From: Planctobacterium marinum
GTDB taxonomy: Bacteria > Pseudomonadota > Gammaproteobacteria > Enterobacterales > Alteromonadaceae
Assembly (NCBI RefSeq): GCF_020687805.1
Contig: NZ_JAJEWQ010000005.1
Location: 221,271-285,270 of the forward strand
Direction: 5' to 3'
Length of the DNA stretch: 64,000 bases
The position numbers and the translations under genes were made by a program. The number at the start of each line of letters is the position of its first letter. Within the stretch, counting starts at the first letter, position 1. This document shows, one piece after another, positions 18,222-26,049 of this stretch. The notes under the pieces were generated by a model that did not search any database, was not told where the DNA came from, and saw only the letters and a list, made by a program, of their open reading frames with translations.

Positions 18222-18818
18222 TTAGTTTTCATAGCCCCAGGGCGCTTCGGGTGGGCTTACCGGCTGGCTGAGGTCAAAGTCTACCTGAAATTCACGGGCT
18301 GCTCTGACCAGACGATAACTAAAAACGGTGGGGTAAATCAGCATCTGCCAGACATTGTCCACGGAACCGGGCAGTCCCTGTGTCATAAAGAGCTGCTGTG
18401 AATAAGGGTCCGCCGGAAACGACTGCATTTGCGGCCAACCAGCAGCAACGGTATGACCACCGTACATCGTGGTGGGATGATAGCTGCCATCGGGATTGCG
18501 GTGATCATGCTTCAACATAATACCGGCCCCGGTGTTGGTGAGAATCCAGGTACGGGAAGCATCTTCGCCAATGTGAAACGGGATCTGAATTTCCCGTCCG
18601 GAACATTTGCGCACATGCATTATCAATTTTTTGCCAACGAAGGTATCACCATCGGTATCTTTGACTATTTTACCTTCATACGCCTGTCCGCATAACGCAG
18701 ACACCTTCTGCCAGAAGGCCTGATGCTGAGCTGACGCCAACAGAGGGGCTGGTGTCGCTGACACAAACAGCGCGTAAAAACTCATTAGCCCAATGGCAAT
18801 TTTCCATTCTGTTTTCAT
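18222..18818 (-). CDS. Conserved secreted protein of unknown function
   Basis: A 198-residue exported protein: a signal peptide covers roughly residues 1–25 and the mature part has two cysteines (in SALCGQAYEG and VRKCSGRE) that may pair. The central segment GAGIMLKHDHRNPDGS, then MYGGHTV, and the end DLSQPV.PPEAPWG look strongly conserved, as I recall them in uncharacterised proteins from marine bacteria. No enzyme motif is recognised. The gene stands alone between the adaptor operon and the metal-efflux operon, all on the minus strand, with about 130 bases to the latter. Confidence 0.7.
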   Translation of the reverse strand: MKTEWKIAIGLMSFYALFVSATPAPLLASAQHQAFWQKVSALCGQAYEGKIVKDTDGDTFVGKKLIMHVRKCSGREIQIPFHIGEDASRTWILTNTGAGIMLKHDHRNPDGSYHPTTMYGGHTVAAGWPQMQSFPADPYSQQLFMTQGLPGSVDNVWQMLIYPTVFSYRLVRAAREFQVDFDLSQPVSPPEAPWGYEN

Positions 18819-18911
18819 GGTGTTCCTTTAAAATTAGCGATGACAATATGGCAGTTTTCACCAAAAAATAAGCGCTGTAAACCCGATTATAAAACACCGG
18901 GGACAGGCCAC

Positions 18912-18939
18912 TTCAAAAAAGTGGAGCCCAAAAGGCTCC
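18912..18939 (-). terminator. Terminator of metal RND operon
   Basis: On the minus strand the hairpin GGAGCC–TTTTG–GGCTCC is followed by AC and six T. It lies 15 bases past the stop codon of the czcA-like gene. Confidence 0.75.
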
Positions 18940-18953
18940 GTTCCCTGACGTTA

Positions 18954-21900
18954 TCAGGATGATAGCTTACCACCTCGCCCGGGCAGCATGGCGTAAACTA
19001 CCGGCAAGATAAACAATGTCAGTAGGGTTGCGCTAAACATACCGCCTAAGATCACCGTTGCCAGCGGCCGCTGAATTTCAGCCCCCACCCCCTGGCTCAG
19101 CACAATGGGTATCAATCCCAATGTAGAGGTCAGGGCTGTCATTAACACCGGCCTTAATCGCGACACCGCGCCATTTAATATTGCCTCATTCAGGGGTTGA
19201 CCATCTCCTATAAACCGCTGGATCCTGTCCACCATCATCACGCCGTTGAGTACTGCCAGGCCAAATAGGGTGATAAATCCAACGCTGGCGGGCACAGATA
19301 AATACTGACCACTCAGGTACAGGGCCCAAATCCCCCCTATTGCTGCCAACGGGACATTCAGCAGAATGATGCCCGCCAGGCGCATTGAATTGAAGGCAAA
19401 ATACAACAACAAGGTAATGAGCAACAACGAAATGGGGATAATCTGCAACAGTTTTGCCTGAGCCCGTTGCTGGTTTTCAAACTGACCACCGATGGAGAAT
19501 GAATAACCCGGCGGTAATGACAACCCGGTTGTCAGGGTATACTGAATATCCTGAACAACGCTGCCCATGTCCCGGCCTTTGACATTCGCCTGCACGACCA
19601 CTCGCCGTTGTACATCATCACGACGAATTTGCGGTGGCCCCGACTGAATCTGCACGGATGCAACATCCCCCACCTGCACCCAGGCGCCACCCGGTGAAAG
19701 CAGTCGCAACGCTTCGATATCTTCCGGAGATTGCCGGTAGCGGGCATCGATGCGCACATAAATATCGTAGCGCTCGTTCGCTTTGATGATCTGTCCGGCC
19801 ACCTGCCCGCCTAACCCATCTCTGACCACCGCCATCAGATCAGCCACAGCAATACCGTAACGGGACAACTGACGCCTGTCTGGCTGCACCACCAGTTGCG
19901 CTTCCCCCTGAATTTGTTCCAGCGCCACATCCGAGGTACCGGGAATGGCGGATACCAATTGTTCCATTTGTTGCCCTTTAGTTGCCAACAGGGATAAGTC
20001 CGGGCCCATAAGTTTAACCGCCAGTTGTGCTTTTACCCCCGACAGCAATTCATCCACTCTGGTAGCGATGGGTTGCGAAAAATTCAGTAGCAAGCCGGGA
20101 AATACACTGAGTTTTTGGGCCATCAATACTTGTAATTCGGAGCGCGTCCGGGCAGAAGTCCACTGCGCGACAGGTAACAAACCGATGTAAATTTCGATAT
20201 TGTTGACCGGTTCCGGATCGCCGCCCAGTTCAGCCCTCCCTATGCGACTTAGCGCATAACTGACCTCAGGAAATGTCAGCAACTGTGCCTCCAATTTCGC
20301 TGCCACATCCAACGCCGTTTCCAGATTTGCTGAAGGTGCCAGAGTCACCCGCAGGTTTATCGTGCCTTCTTCCAGCTCCGGAGCAAACTCGCTGCCAATT
20401 TGAGTCAGTAATCCCGCTGACAGCACAACCAGCATTAGCACGGCAGCCAACAACCAGCCGCGAACGCGCATAACCTGTTGTACCGCCCTGCGGTACCCCA
20501 GCTCCAGCGCAGACAATAACGGAGTCGGCCTTGCACTCACGCCTTGTCTGAATAGCAAGGTTGCCAGCGCCGGTAACACCAACAAAGCGATAAATACTGC
20601 GGCCAACAGCGCCAAAATAATACTCACCGCCATCGGCTCGAACAATTTCGCTTCCACGCCCTCAAAACTAAACAGCGGCATAAAAACCAAAATGATAATA
20701 CTGGTGGCAAACAGTACCGGCTTAGCCACCTCAACCACAGCGTCGCTTACCCGCTGACTGATCACCCCCTGCTGTTGTATCGAGGGCGTTTCCTGGTGTT
20801 GCAATCGCCTGAAAATATTTTCCACCACCACCACCGAGCTATCCACCAGCATGCCAATCGCAACAGCCAGCCCGCCTAGCGACATTAAGTTGGCTGAGAT
20901 GCCATAATAACTCATCAACATCAGTGCAATCGCCAATGCCAACGGAATTGATATAATCACCAGCAGCGTAGCGCTGAGGTTTAACAGAAACAAAAACAGC
21001 ACCACTAATATCAACACGAATGCCATGGCCAGGGCTTCAACCACGGTGTTGACCGCCGCTTCAATGAGCGAACGTTGGTCGTAAAACGGCTGGATAGTGA
21101 CGCCCTCCGGCAATGCGCGTTGAATCAGTGCCAGGCGCTGCTCGATAGCATCTATGGTTGTTTTGGTATTGGCTCCCATGCGTTTTAGCACGATACCCGA
21201 AACCACCTCCCCTAACGGCTGTGATTGGCCGTCGGCAGTTCGGCGTGTCATGGACACTGCGCCCTGGCGGATTTCACTGCCCATTTGTACAGCAGCGACA
21301 TCGGCAACCCTGATCACCACGCCTTCAATGGTGGCTACCGGGATCTGAGCAATTTGCGCCAAACCCTCGGCGCCATGGCTAAGCCATCCCGTGCCGCGAA
21401 TGACCAGTTGCTCCTGACCGCGGTTCATGTACCAGCCCCCTGTCTGGCTATTATTTCGAGACAGTGCCGCCACCACATCGCTTTGCTGCAATCCATATGA
21501 CAACAACCGGGTAGGGTTAAGGTTGACCTGATATTGCTGCACGGCTCCGCCAAAAGACAACACATCCGTAATGCCATCTACCGGCATCAGCAATAGCTTT
21601 ACCACCCAATCATTTAAACTGCGCAATTGCGCACTGCTGATTTCGACTTCCGGTTCGGCTAACAATAAATACTGAAACACCTGCCCCAGCCCCGAGGTAT
21701 TGGGCCCCATTTGTGGCACACCTACTCCCTCCGGGATCAGGGTTTGTGCCGTTTGCAGCCGCTCAAACACCAATTGCCGGGCGAAATAAATATCGACATC
21801 ATCGGCAAACACCACCGTGATCCCGGAAAGCCCGGTTTTTGATACCGAGCGAACTTCCACCACATCCGGCAGCGCGTACATAACGGCCTCTATTGGATAG

Positions 21901-22097
21901 GTAATTAACTGTTCAACTTCTTCAGACGCCAGTCCGGGGGCTTCAGTATTGATGGTGACCTGTACGTTGGTCACATCCGGAAACGCATCCAGATTGATCT
22001 TGGGCAGTAATTTAGCGGCCATCAGAATAACCACCAGTAACCCCAGTACCACCAGCAGCCGGAATTTCACCGCACTGATTATCAATGTACGTAACAT
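18954..22097 (-). CDS. Heavy-metal RND efflux permease, CzcA/CusA family
   Basis: A 1,047-residue inner-membrane pump of the HME branch of RND transporters, exporting divalent or monovalent metal ions. The start FPDVTNVQVTINTEAPGLASEEVEQLITYPIE and the helix-4 segment AIGMLVDSSVVVVENIFRRL are diagnostic; the D-S-S variant differs from the DGA-type of CzcA and the metal cannot be assigned with certainty. The second-half motif LFGLAVLNGVMMV is present. The adaptor gene lies 18 bases upstream. An outer-membrane CzcC-type channel is not in the operon. Confidence 0.92.
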   Translation of the reverse strand: MLRTLIISAVKFRLLVVLGLLVVILMAAKLLPKINLDAFPDVTNVQVTINTEAPGLASEEVEQLITYPIEAVMYALPDVVEVRSVSKTGLSGITVVFADDVDIYFARQLVFERLQTAQTLIPEGVGVPQMGPNTSGLGQVFQYLLLAEPEVEISSAQLRSLNDWVVKLLLMPVDGITDVLSFGGAVQQYQVNLNPTRLLSYGLQQSDVVAALSRNNSQTGGWYMNRGQEQLVIRGTGWLSHGAEGLAQIAQIPVATIEGVVIRVADVAAVQMGSEIRQGAVSMTRRTADGQSQPLGEVVSGIVLKRMGANTKTTIDAIEQRLALIQRALPEGVTIQPFYDQRSLIEAAVNTVVEALAMAFVLILVVLFLFLLNLSATLLVIISIPLALAIALMLMSYYGISANLMSLGGLAVAIGMLVDSSVVVVENIFRRLQHQETPSIQQQGVISQRVSDAVVEVAKPVLFATSIIILVFMPLFSFEGVEAKLFEPMAVSIILALLAAVFIALLVLPALATLLFRQGVSARPTPLLSALELGYRRAVQQVMRVRGWLLAAVLMLVVLSAGLLTQIGSEFAPELEEGTINLRVTLAPSANLETALDVAAKLEAQLLTFPEVSYALSRIGRAELGGDPEPVNNIEIYIGLLPVAQWTSARTRSELQVLMAQKLSVFPGLLLNFSQPIATRVDELLSGVKAQLAVKLMGPDLSLLATKGQQMEQLVSAIPGTSDVALEQIQGEAQLVVQPDRRQLSRYGIAVADLMAVVRDGLGGQVAGQIIKANERYDIYVRIDARYRQSPEDIEALRLLSPGGAWVQVGDVASVQIQSGPPQIRRDDVQRRVVVQANVKGRDMGSVVQDIQYTLTTGLSLPPGYSFSIGGQFENQQRAQAKLLQIIPISLLLITLLLYFAFNSMRLAGIILLNVPLAAIGGIWALYLSGQYLSVPASVGFITLFGLAVLNGVMMVDRIQRFIGDGQPLNEAILNGAVSRLRPVLMTALTSTLGLIPIVLSQGVGAEIQRPLATVILGGMFSATLLTLFILPVVYAMLPGRGGKLSS

Positions 22098-22115
22098 AAC
22101 AAACTCCCTTTGCCG

Positions 22116-23291
22116 TTAGTGATTGTGCGGATCGAAACCCGATTTAGCTTGCTCAGAGGCCACAAAAAAGGCCCCTTCAGTCACCACCTTTGTACCTTCT
22201 GCCAGGCCTGAGACTTCCCGGTATTCACCAAAACGCCGCCCCGGTTTTACTTCCGTGGCCACAAACTCGCCGGGCGCTTCTTGCAGGAACAACGCCCAGT
22301 GTCCCTCTGCATTGCGCCACAGTGCCGAATCGGGCACGGCCATAACGGCCTGCTGCGTTGCAAACTGAAAAAAGCAATCAGCAAACATCCCGGAATGCAG
22401 TTCATGTGCTTCATTGTTAACCAGCAAACGAACAACGCGGGTGCGCGTTACCTGGTCAACGGTATGGGCTTCCTGAATGACATTTGCGGCATAGGATTTT
22501 CCCTGAATGCTGATCCTGGCGTGGGCTCCCGGCGGAATGTCTAATCTGGAATTCGCAGATAACCGGGCTTCCACCCACAAATTGCTTTCATCTGCCAAGG
22601 TCAGCAGCGCTTCACCAGCCTGAACCCGCTGCCCCTGTTGAAAATCATCGTTTAAAACCGAACCGGCCTGAGCGGCATAAAGGGTATATTCCCCCAGCGG
22701 CGAAGCGTTGTCTTTGGTTAACTCCGTCAGGGCTTGTTCGTCTAAACCAAACGCCAGTAATTTAGCCCGGGCCGCCACAAATCGGGTTTGCGCTTCGCTG
22801 AGCTGTTTTTGGCTTACCGTGGCCGATTGCATATGACGAACCCGTTGCCACTCAGCATAATCTAAACGATAGTCGGCCTGCGCCTGAGCCACGGTTTCAC
22901 TGAACAGGGTCACTAACGGCTGTTGTTTTTCTACCTGTTCACCCAGCGAAACATGGCGTTTCATCACCACCGAGTCCACTCTCGGGGAAATCAGATATGA
23001 ACTGTAACCATTGGCCCGGATTTCAGCGGGAGCATACACCTCAAAGGCGTACACCTGTGGGTAAATTGCATTGACACTAATCTGCGCCATTGCCATCTGT
23101 TGCGCGGTTAGTTGAATACTTTGGGTATCGGTTTGATGATCGCCATGATTGTCATGGGTATCTGCCGGTAAAACCTCGGGATTATGTTCTGACTCAGCGT
23201 CCTGATGATGATGCGCCTGGTTGGCCAAAGCCTGAAGACTAAAACAGGCAGCACATAGCGTGATCGCCATCGTTTTAATGGAAAATGTCAT
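22116..23291 (-). CDS. Heavy-metal efflux periplasmic adaptor, CzcB/CusB-like
   Basis: A 391-residue membrane-fusion protein with a signal peptide (about 1–23) followed by a His/Asp-rich mature N-terminus (NQAHHHQDAESEHN and THDNHGDHQTD) likely to bind metal. The adaptor core includes SPRVDSVVMKRHVSLGEQVEKQQPL (about 83–107) and the second half-lipoyl AQAGSVLNDDFQQGQRVQAGE. It ends with DPHNH. It pairs with the CzcA-like pump immediately downstream and lies 69 bases downstream of a small His-rich protein gene. Confidence 0.88.
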   Translation of the reverse strand: MTFSIKTMAITLCAACFSLQALANQAHHHQDAESEHNPEVLPADTHDNHGDHQTDTQSIQLTAQQMAMAQISVNAIYPQVYAFEVYAPAEIRANGYSSYLISPRVDSVVMKRHVSLGEQVEKQQPLVTLFSETVAQAQADYRLDYAEWQRVRHMQSATVSQKQLSEAQTRFVAARAKLLAFGLDEQALTELTKDNASPLGEYTLYAAQAGSVLNDDFQQGQRVQAGEALLTLADESNLWVEARLSANSRLDIPPGAHARISIQGKSYAANVIQEAHTVDQVTRTRVVRLLVNNEAHELHSGMFADCFFQFATQQAVMAVPDSALWRNAEGHWALFLQEAPGEFVATEVKPGRRFGEYREVSGLAEGTKVVTEGAFFVASEQAKSGFDPHNH

Positions 23292-23360
23292 AATTTAACT
23301 CTCTTAATAAAAACCGTTGTGCAGCGACTGTTACGCTGCGTATGTGTTTTGAAGGACGGT

Positions 23361-23708
23361 TTAAGAGATAGGAGGGCGCAAAAACTCCTGCCATCGCAGG
23401 GGCAGATTATGAAGTGGGATTTCCGTTGCCTGAGAGGCAGAAAAACAGATCAATGGCGTATCCAGGGTGCCGGATAACCAGTTCAGGTGAGTGCCGGAAC
23501 AATGCCCACAATGATGACAATCCGCCACATTGTGTTCACTATCTTCAGCACCATACTGATCAACAGATGGCTTGGTATCCTGGCTGTGATCATGAGAGGT
23601 TTGCACGTGTTCTGCATCATAGGTATGCAAATCCACCGACTGTGCCACCGCCAACAGCGACTGACACAATACAGACAAGATCAACAAACTAATCACTAAT
23701 GGGCGCAC
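23361..23708 (-). CDS. Small His/Cys-rich periplasmic protein, CzcI-like
   Basis: A 115-residue exported protein with a signal peptide (about 1–23, ending AVAQ). The middle contains HVQTSHDHSQD and the cluster ADCHHCGHCSGTH (about 63–75), a dense set of potential metal ligands. Small His-rich proteins of this kind precede czc/cus-type operons and are thought to sense or buffer metal. The start ATG lies about 50 bases downstream of AT-rich promoter-like DNA. It is the first gene of the metal operon. Confidence 0.7.
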   Translation of the reverse strand: MRPLVISLLILSVLCQSLLAVAQSVDLHTYDAEHVQTSHDHSQDTKPSVDQYGAEDSEHNVADCHHCGHCSGTHLNWLSGTLDTPLICFSASQATEIPLHNLPLRWQEFLRPPIS

Positions 23709-23975
23709 AGAAAATAAAACACAATTGACGTTGAAATAACGTGCAACAGCATATCACCTGACGCAGGCAACAGCGACCAAACAATCAGAAAAATTTTCCC
23801 AAATAAGTTAAAAAGCCTGATTTTCAGGATAACTTGCACGACAGTGTTAACACGGGTTTTTGCTCACCCAAATAGATACTTAGCGGATAAATGCCTTTTT
23901 GGCGTTGCTATCCCTGAATTCAAGATAATCTTCAGTACAGTGATGGGAGGACGACTGGTTTTTTCAGGGCGTTAA
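23709..23975. other. Intergenic region upstream of metal operon
   Basis: AT-rich DNA without a convincing gene. It should carry the promoter of the CzcI-like/CzcBA operon; no clear operator palindrome was recognised by eye. Confidence 0.4.
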
Positions 23976-24119
23976 CTATCGCTTACCTGCCTCCATGGAC
24001 TCAGCAAACGTCTTTTTGCCATCCATATAGGTTTCAGTGATTTCGCCATTCTCAAACTGGTATCGGGTTTGAGGTTTTGGCGTTACTAATAAACTGCATT
24101 TACCACGACAATCGAGCGA
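23976..24119 (-). pseudogene. Possible C-terminal gene remnant
   Basis: An open minus-strand frame of 47 codons without a start codon. The peptide reads protein-like (CRGKCSLLVTPKPQTRY, then FENGEITETYMDGKKTF and AGKR) and ends with TAG. It overlaps the last 20 bases of the sensor-kinase gene in another frame. It may be the tail of a gene whose upstream part was replaced by the TonB-receptor/two-component operon. I do not recognise the family. Confidence 0.3.
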
Positions 24120-25332
24120 TTACACGCTTCTCATCAACAATTAAAGAGAATGACCAACCGTTGCGCTCACAAAGTCGCTGCACGATTCCCAGACCCAAAC
24201 CGTAGCCTTGAGGTGACGAAACGCAAGACACTGAATGCTGTTCGTCAACACCATTGCTAACTTTGTTACTGATGAATAGTTCCTGTTCTTTGATGCGAAT
24301 CGTGATTGGCCCTTGTCCTTCAAGTGTGTGTTCGAATGCATTGCGTACTAAATTATTGACCGCTATAGAAAAAGCTTGTGGATGTCCGTAAATATTTGGA
24401 TTAGCGAGAGCATCAATTTCAACATCGACAAGCTTACTACGCAGCAGGTGACGTTGCTGCTCTATTGCACTGCGCACCAGAGGCAATAGTAAAAACTGCT
24501 CTTCATACAAGCCATCGTCTACTTCGCGGGCAAGACACAAAAACATCTCTATCATAGTTTTCATATCGAGCGTTGCACGCTTCACTCTTTCCAGTGTTTT
24601 TACATCTTTTTCAGATAAGTCGCTTTGTTCCAGGATCTCTAATGCTCCTGATATCACGGTGATCGGTGTCCGCAGTTCATGACTGGCTGAATCTGTAAAG
24701 TTGCGTTCCCTCTCAACAAAAGCACTAATACGCTCAAATGTCTGCTCAATCGTTCCGGCAAGTAGGCCTACCTCATCATCGCCAAAACGGTCAGATTCAA
24801 TGCGCTTATAATCTTCTGCAGATAGTTGCCTGGGGTCGATACCCGCGACGACTTCAGCCAGTTCCATTACCGGCGCAACCGCCTTGCGCATGACGAATAT
24901 ACCTAAACCAAAACCAAGAAATCCGAGTGTACCAACAACTCCGGTAATCATCAGAAGCAACCACCAATCTTCTGTGGAAGCTGCTTCAATTCCGGCAACA
25001 TCGAAAACCACATAAGCCCGTTTTTGTTCATTGTCGACAGGTATTACAGCAACATGCAATTCTTTATCACTAAACTCGTATAGTCCTGTTTCGGGATCGG
25101 TACTGGCCCACTCGCTGAGTGATTGAGGCAAGCTCGCAATTTCAGTGTATCCGCGAAGATTCGTTGTTAGGTCAGGATAGCTTGCGGCAGCAACCTCAAG
25201 CTGTTGTGACAGCACTCGATCTTCGCTCAACCTGATCGCCGCGAAAAAGGCTAGCCCCCAAACCACACTGAGTACCGCAACGCACAGTGCAAACGCAATG
25301 GCGACACGCTTGCGAAGACTGCGACGATACAT
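24100..25332 (-). CDS. Two-component sensor histidine kinase
   Basis: A 410-residue inner-membrane kinase. Two transmembrane helices (about 9–33 and 120–145) flank a periplasmic sensor of roughly 85 residues; a HAMP-like linker follows. The H-box SASHELRTPITVISGALEIL holds the phospho-acceptor His (about residue 218). The ATPase domain has the N-box NNLVRNAFEHT and a G-box GYGLGLGIVQRLCERNG. Overlapping by one base with the response regulator gene upstream, it forms a pair with it. The ligand is unknown; the co-transcribed TonB receptor suggests it responds to the state of the envelope or a nutrient. Confidence 0.9.
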   Translation of the reverse strand: MYRRSLRKRVAIAFALCVAVLSVVWGLAFFAAIRLSEDRVLSQQLEVAAASYPDLTTNLRGYTEIASLPQSLSEWASTDPETGLYEFSDKELHVAVIPVDNEQKRAYVVFDVAGIEAASTEDWWLLLMITGVVGTLGFLGFGLGIFVMRKAVAPVMELAEVVAGIDPRQLSAEDYKRIESDRFGDDEVGLLAGTIEQTFERISAFVERERNFTDSASHELRTPITVISGALEILEQSDLSEKDVKTLERVKRATLDMKTMIEMFLCLAREVDDGLYEEQFLLLPLVRSAIEQQRHLLRSKLVDVEIDALANPNIYGHPQAFSIAVNNLVRNAFEHTLEGQGPITIRIKEQELFISNKVSNGVDEQHSVSCVSSPQGYGLGLGIVQRLCERNGWSFSLIVDEKRVIARLSW

Positions 25333-26036
25333 TAATCAGTTCCCCCTGCTATGCGATATCCGATGCGATGAACTGTGTGAATTAGCGGCGTATCAAATGG
25401 TTTATCGACAGCCTGTCTTAGCTTGTACATATGAGAACGAAGGGCATCGCCATCGGGGTGCTCATCAGCCCATAACAAGGTTTCGAGAGCTTCGCGCGTC
25501 ACGACCGAAGGCGCCTCCTCCATTAATCGTTGTAGCAGTTTCATGCAAGAAGGGTTGAGATCAATATGCCGCCCAGCGCGATGTACCTGCAACGTGGAAC
25601 TATTCAAAGTCAAATTGCCAACGGCTAGCAGATTATCGGTTTTACCGTGACTGCGTTTGAATAATGCCTGAAGTCGCGCATGCAACTCCTGTAATGCAAA
25701 TGGTTTAACCAAATAGTCGTCGGCTCCCGCTTCGAACCCTTTCAGCTTATCGTCAAGCTTGTCTCGTGCCGTTAACATTAGTACGGGAGTTTGCACTTTG
25801 GCATCAGTCCGCAACTTTTGACAAAAACTTAATCCATCCATGCCTGGAAGCATTAAATCCAGCACGATAACATCAAAAGGATTGGTTAAAACCAGGTGCA
25901 TTGCGCTTATCCCATCATAAGCGAAATCCAGTAGATAATTGTGTTTTTCGAGATAAGCGGCGATGTTTTCACAAATATCGCGGTTATCTTCCACAATCAA
26001 GACTTTGATAGGCGCGGTACCAAGCGCGTGAACCAT
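25332..26036 (-). CDS. OmpR/PhoB-family response regulator
   Basis: A 234-residue regulator. The receiver domain has the acidic pair in VLIVEDN, phospho-acceptor Asp in VIVLDLMLPGMDG and the conserved Lys in YLVKPF; the C-terminal winged helix ends with VHRIGYRI. A longer frame begins at 26078, but the ATG at 26036 is chosen because AGGAGA lies nine bases before it and the extension would overlap the TonB-receptor stop. Only 13 bases separate it from the receptor gene, so the order receptor–regulator–kinase is one operon. Confidence 0.9.
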   Translation of the reverse strand: MVHALGTAPIKVLIVEDNRDICENIAAYLEKHNYLLDFAYDGISAMHLVLTNPFDVIVLDLMLPGMDGLSFCQKLRTDAKVQTPVLMLTARDKLDDKLKGFEAGADDYLVKPFALQELHARLQALFKRSHGKTDNLLAVGNLTLNSSTLQVHRAGRHIDLNPSCMKLLQRLMEEAPSVVTREALETLLWADEHPDGDALRSHMYKLRQAVDKPFDTPLIHTVHRIGYRIAGGTD

Positions 26037-26049
26037 ATGCAGCTCTCCT

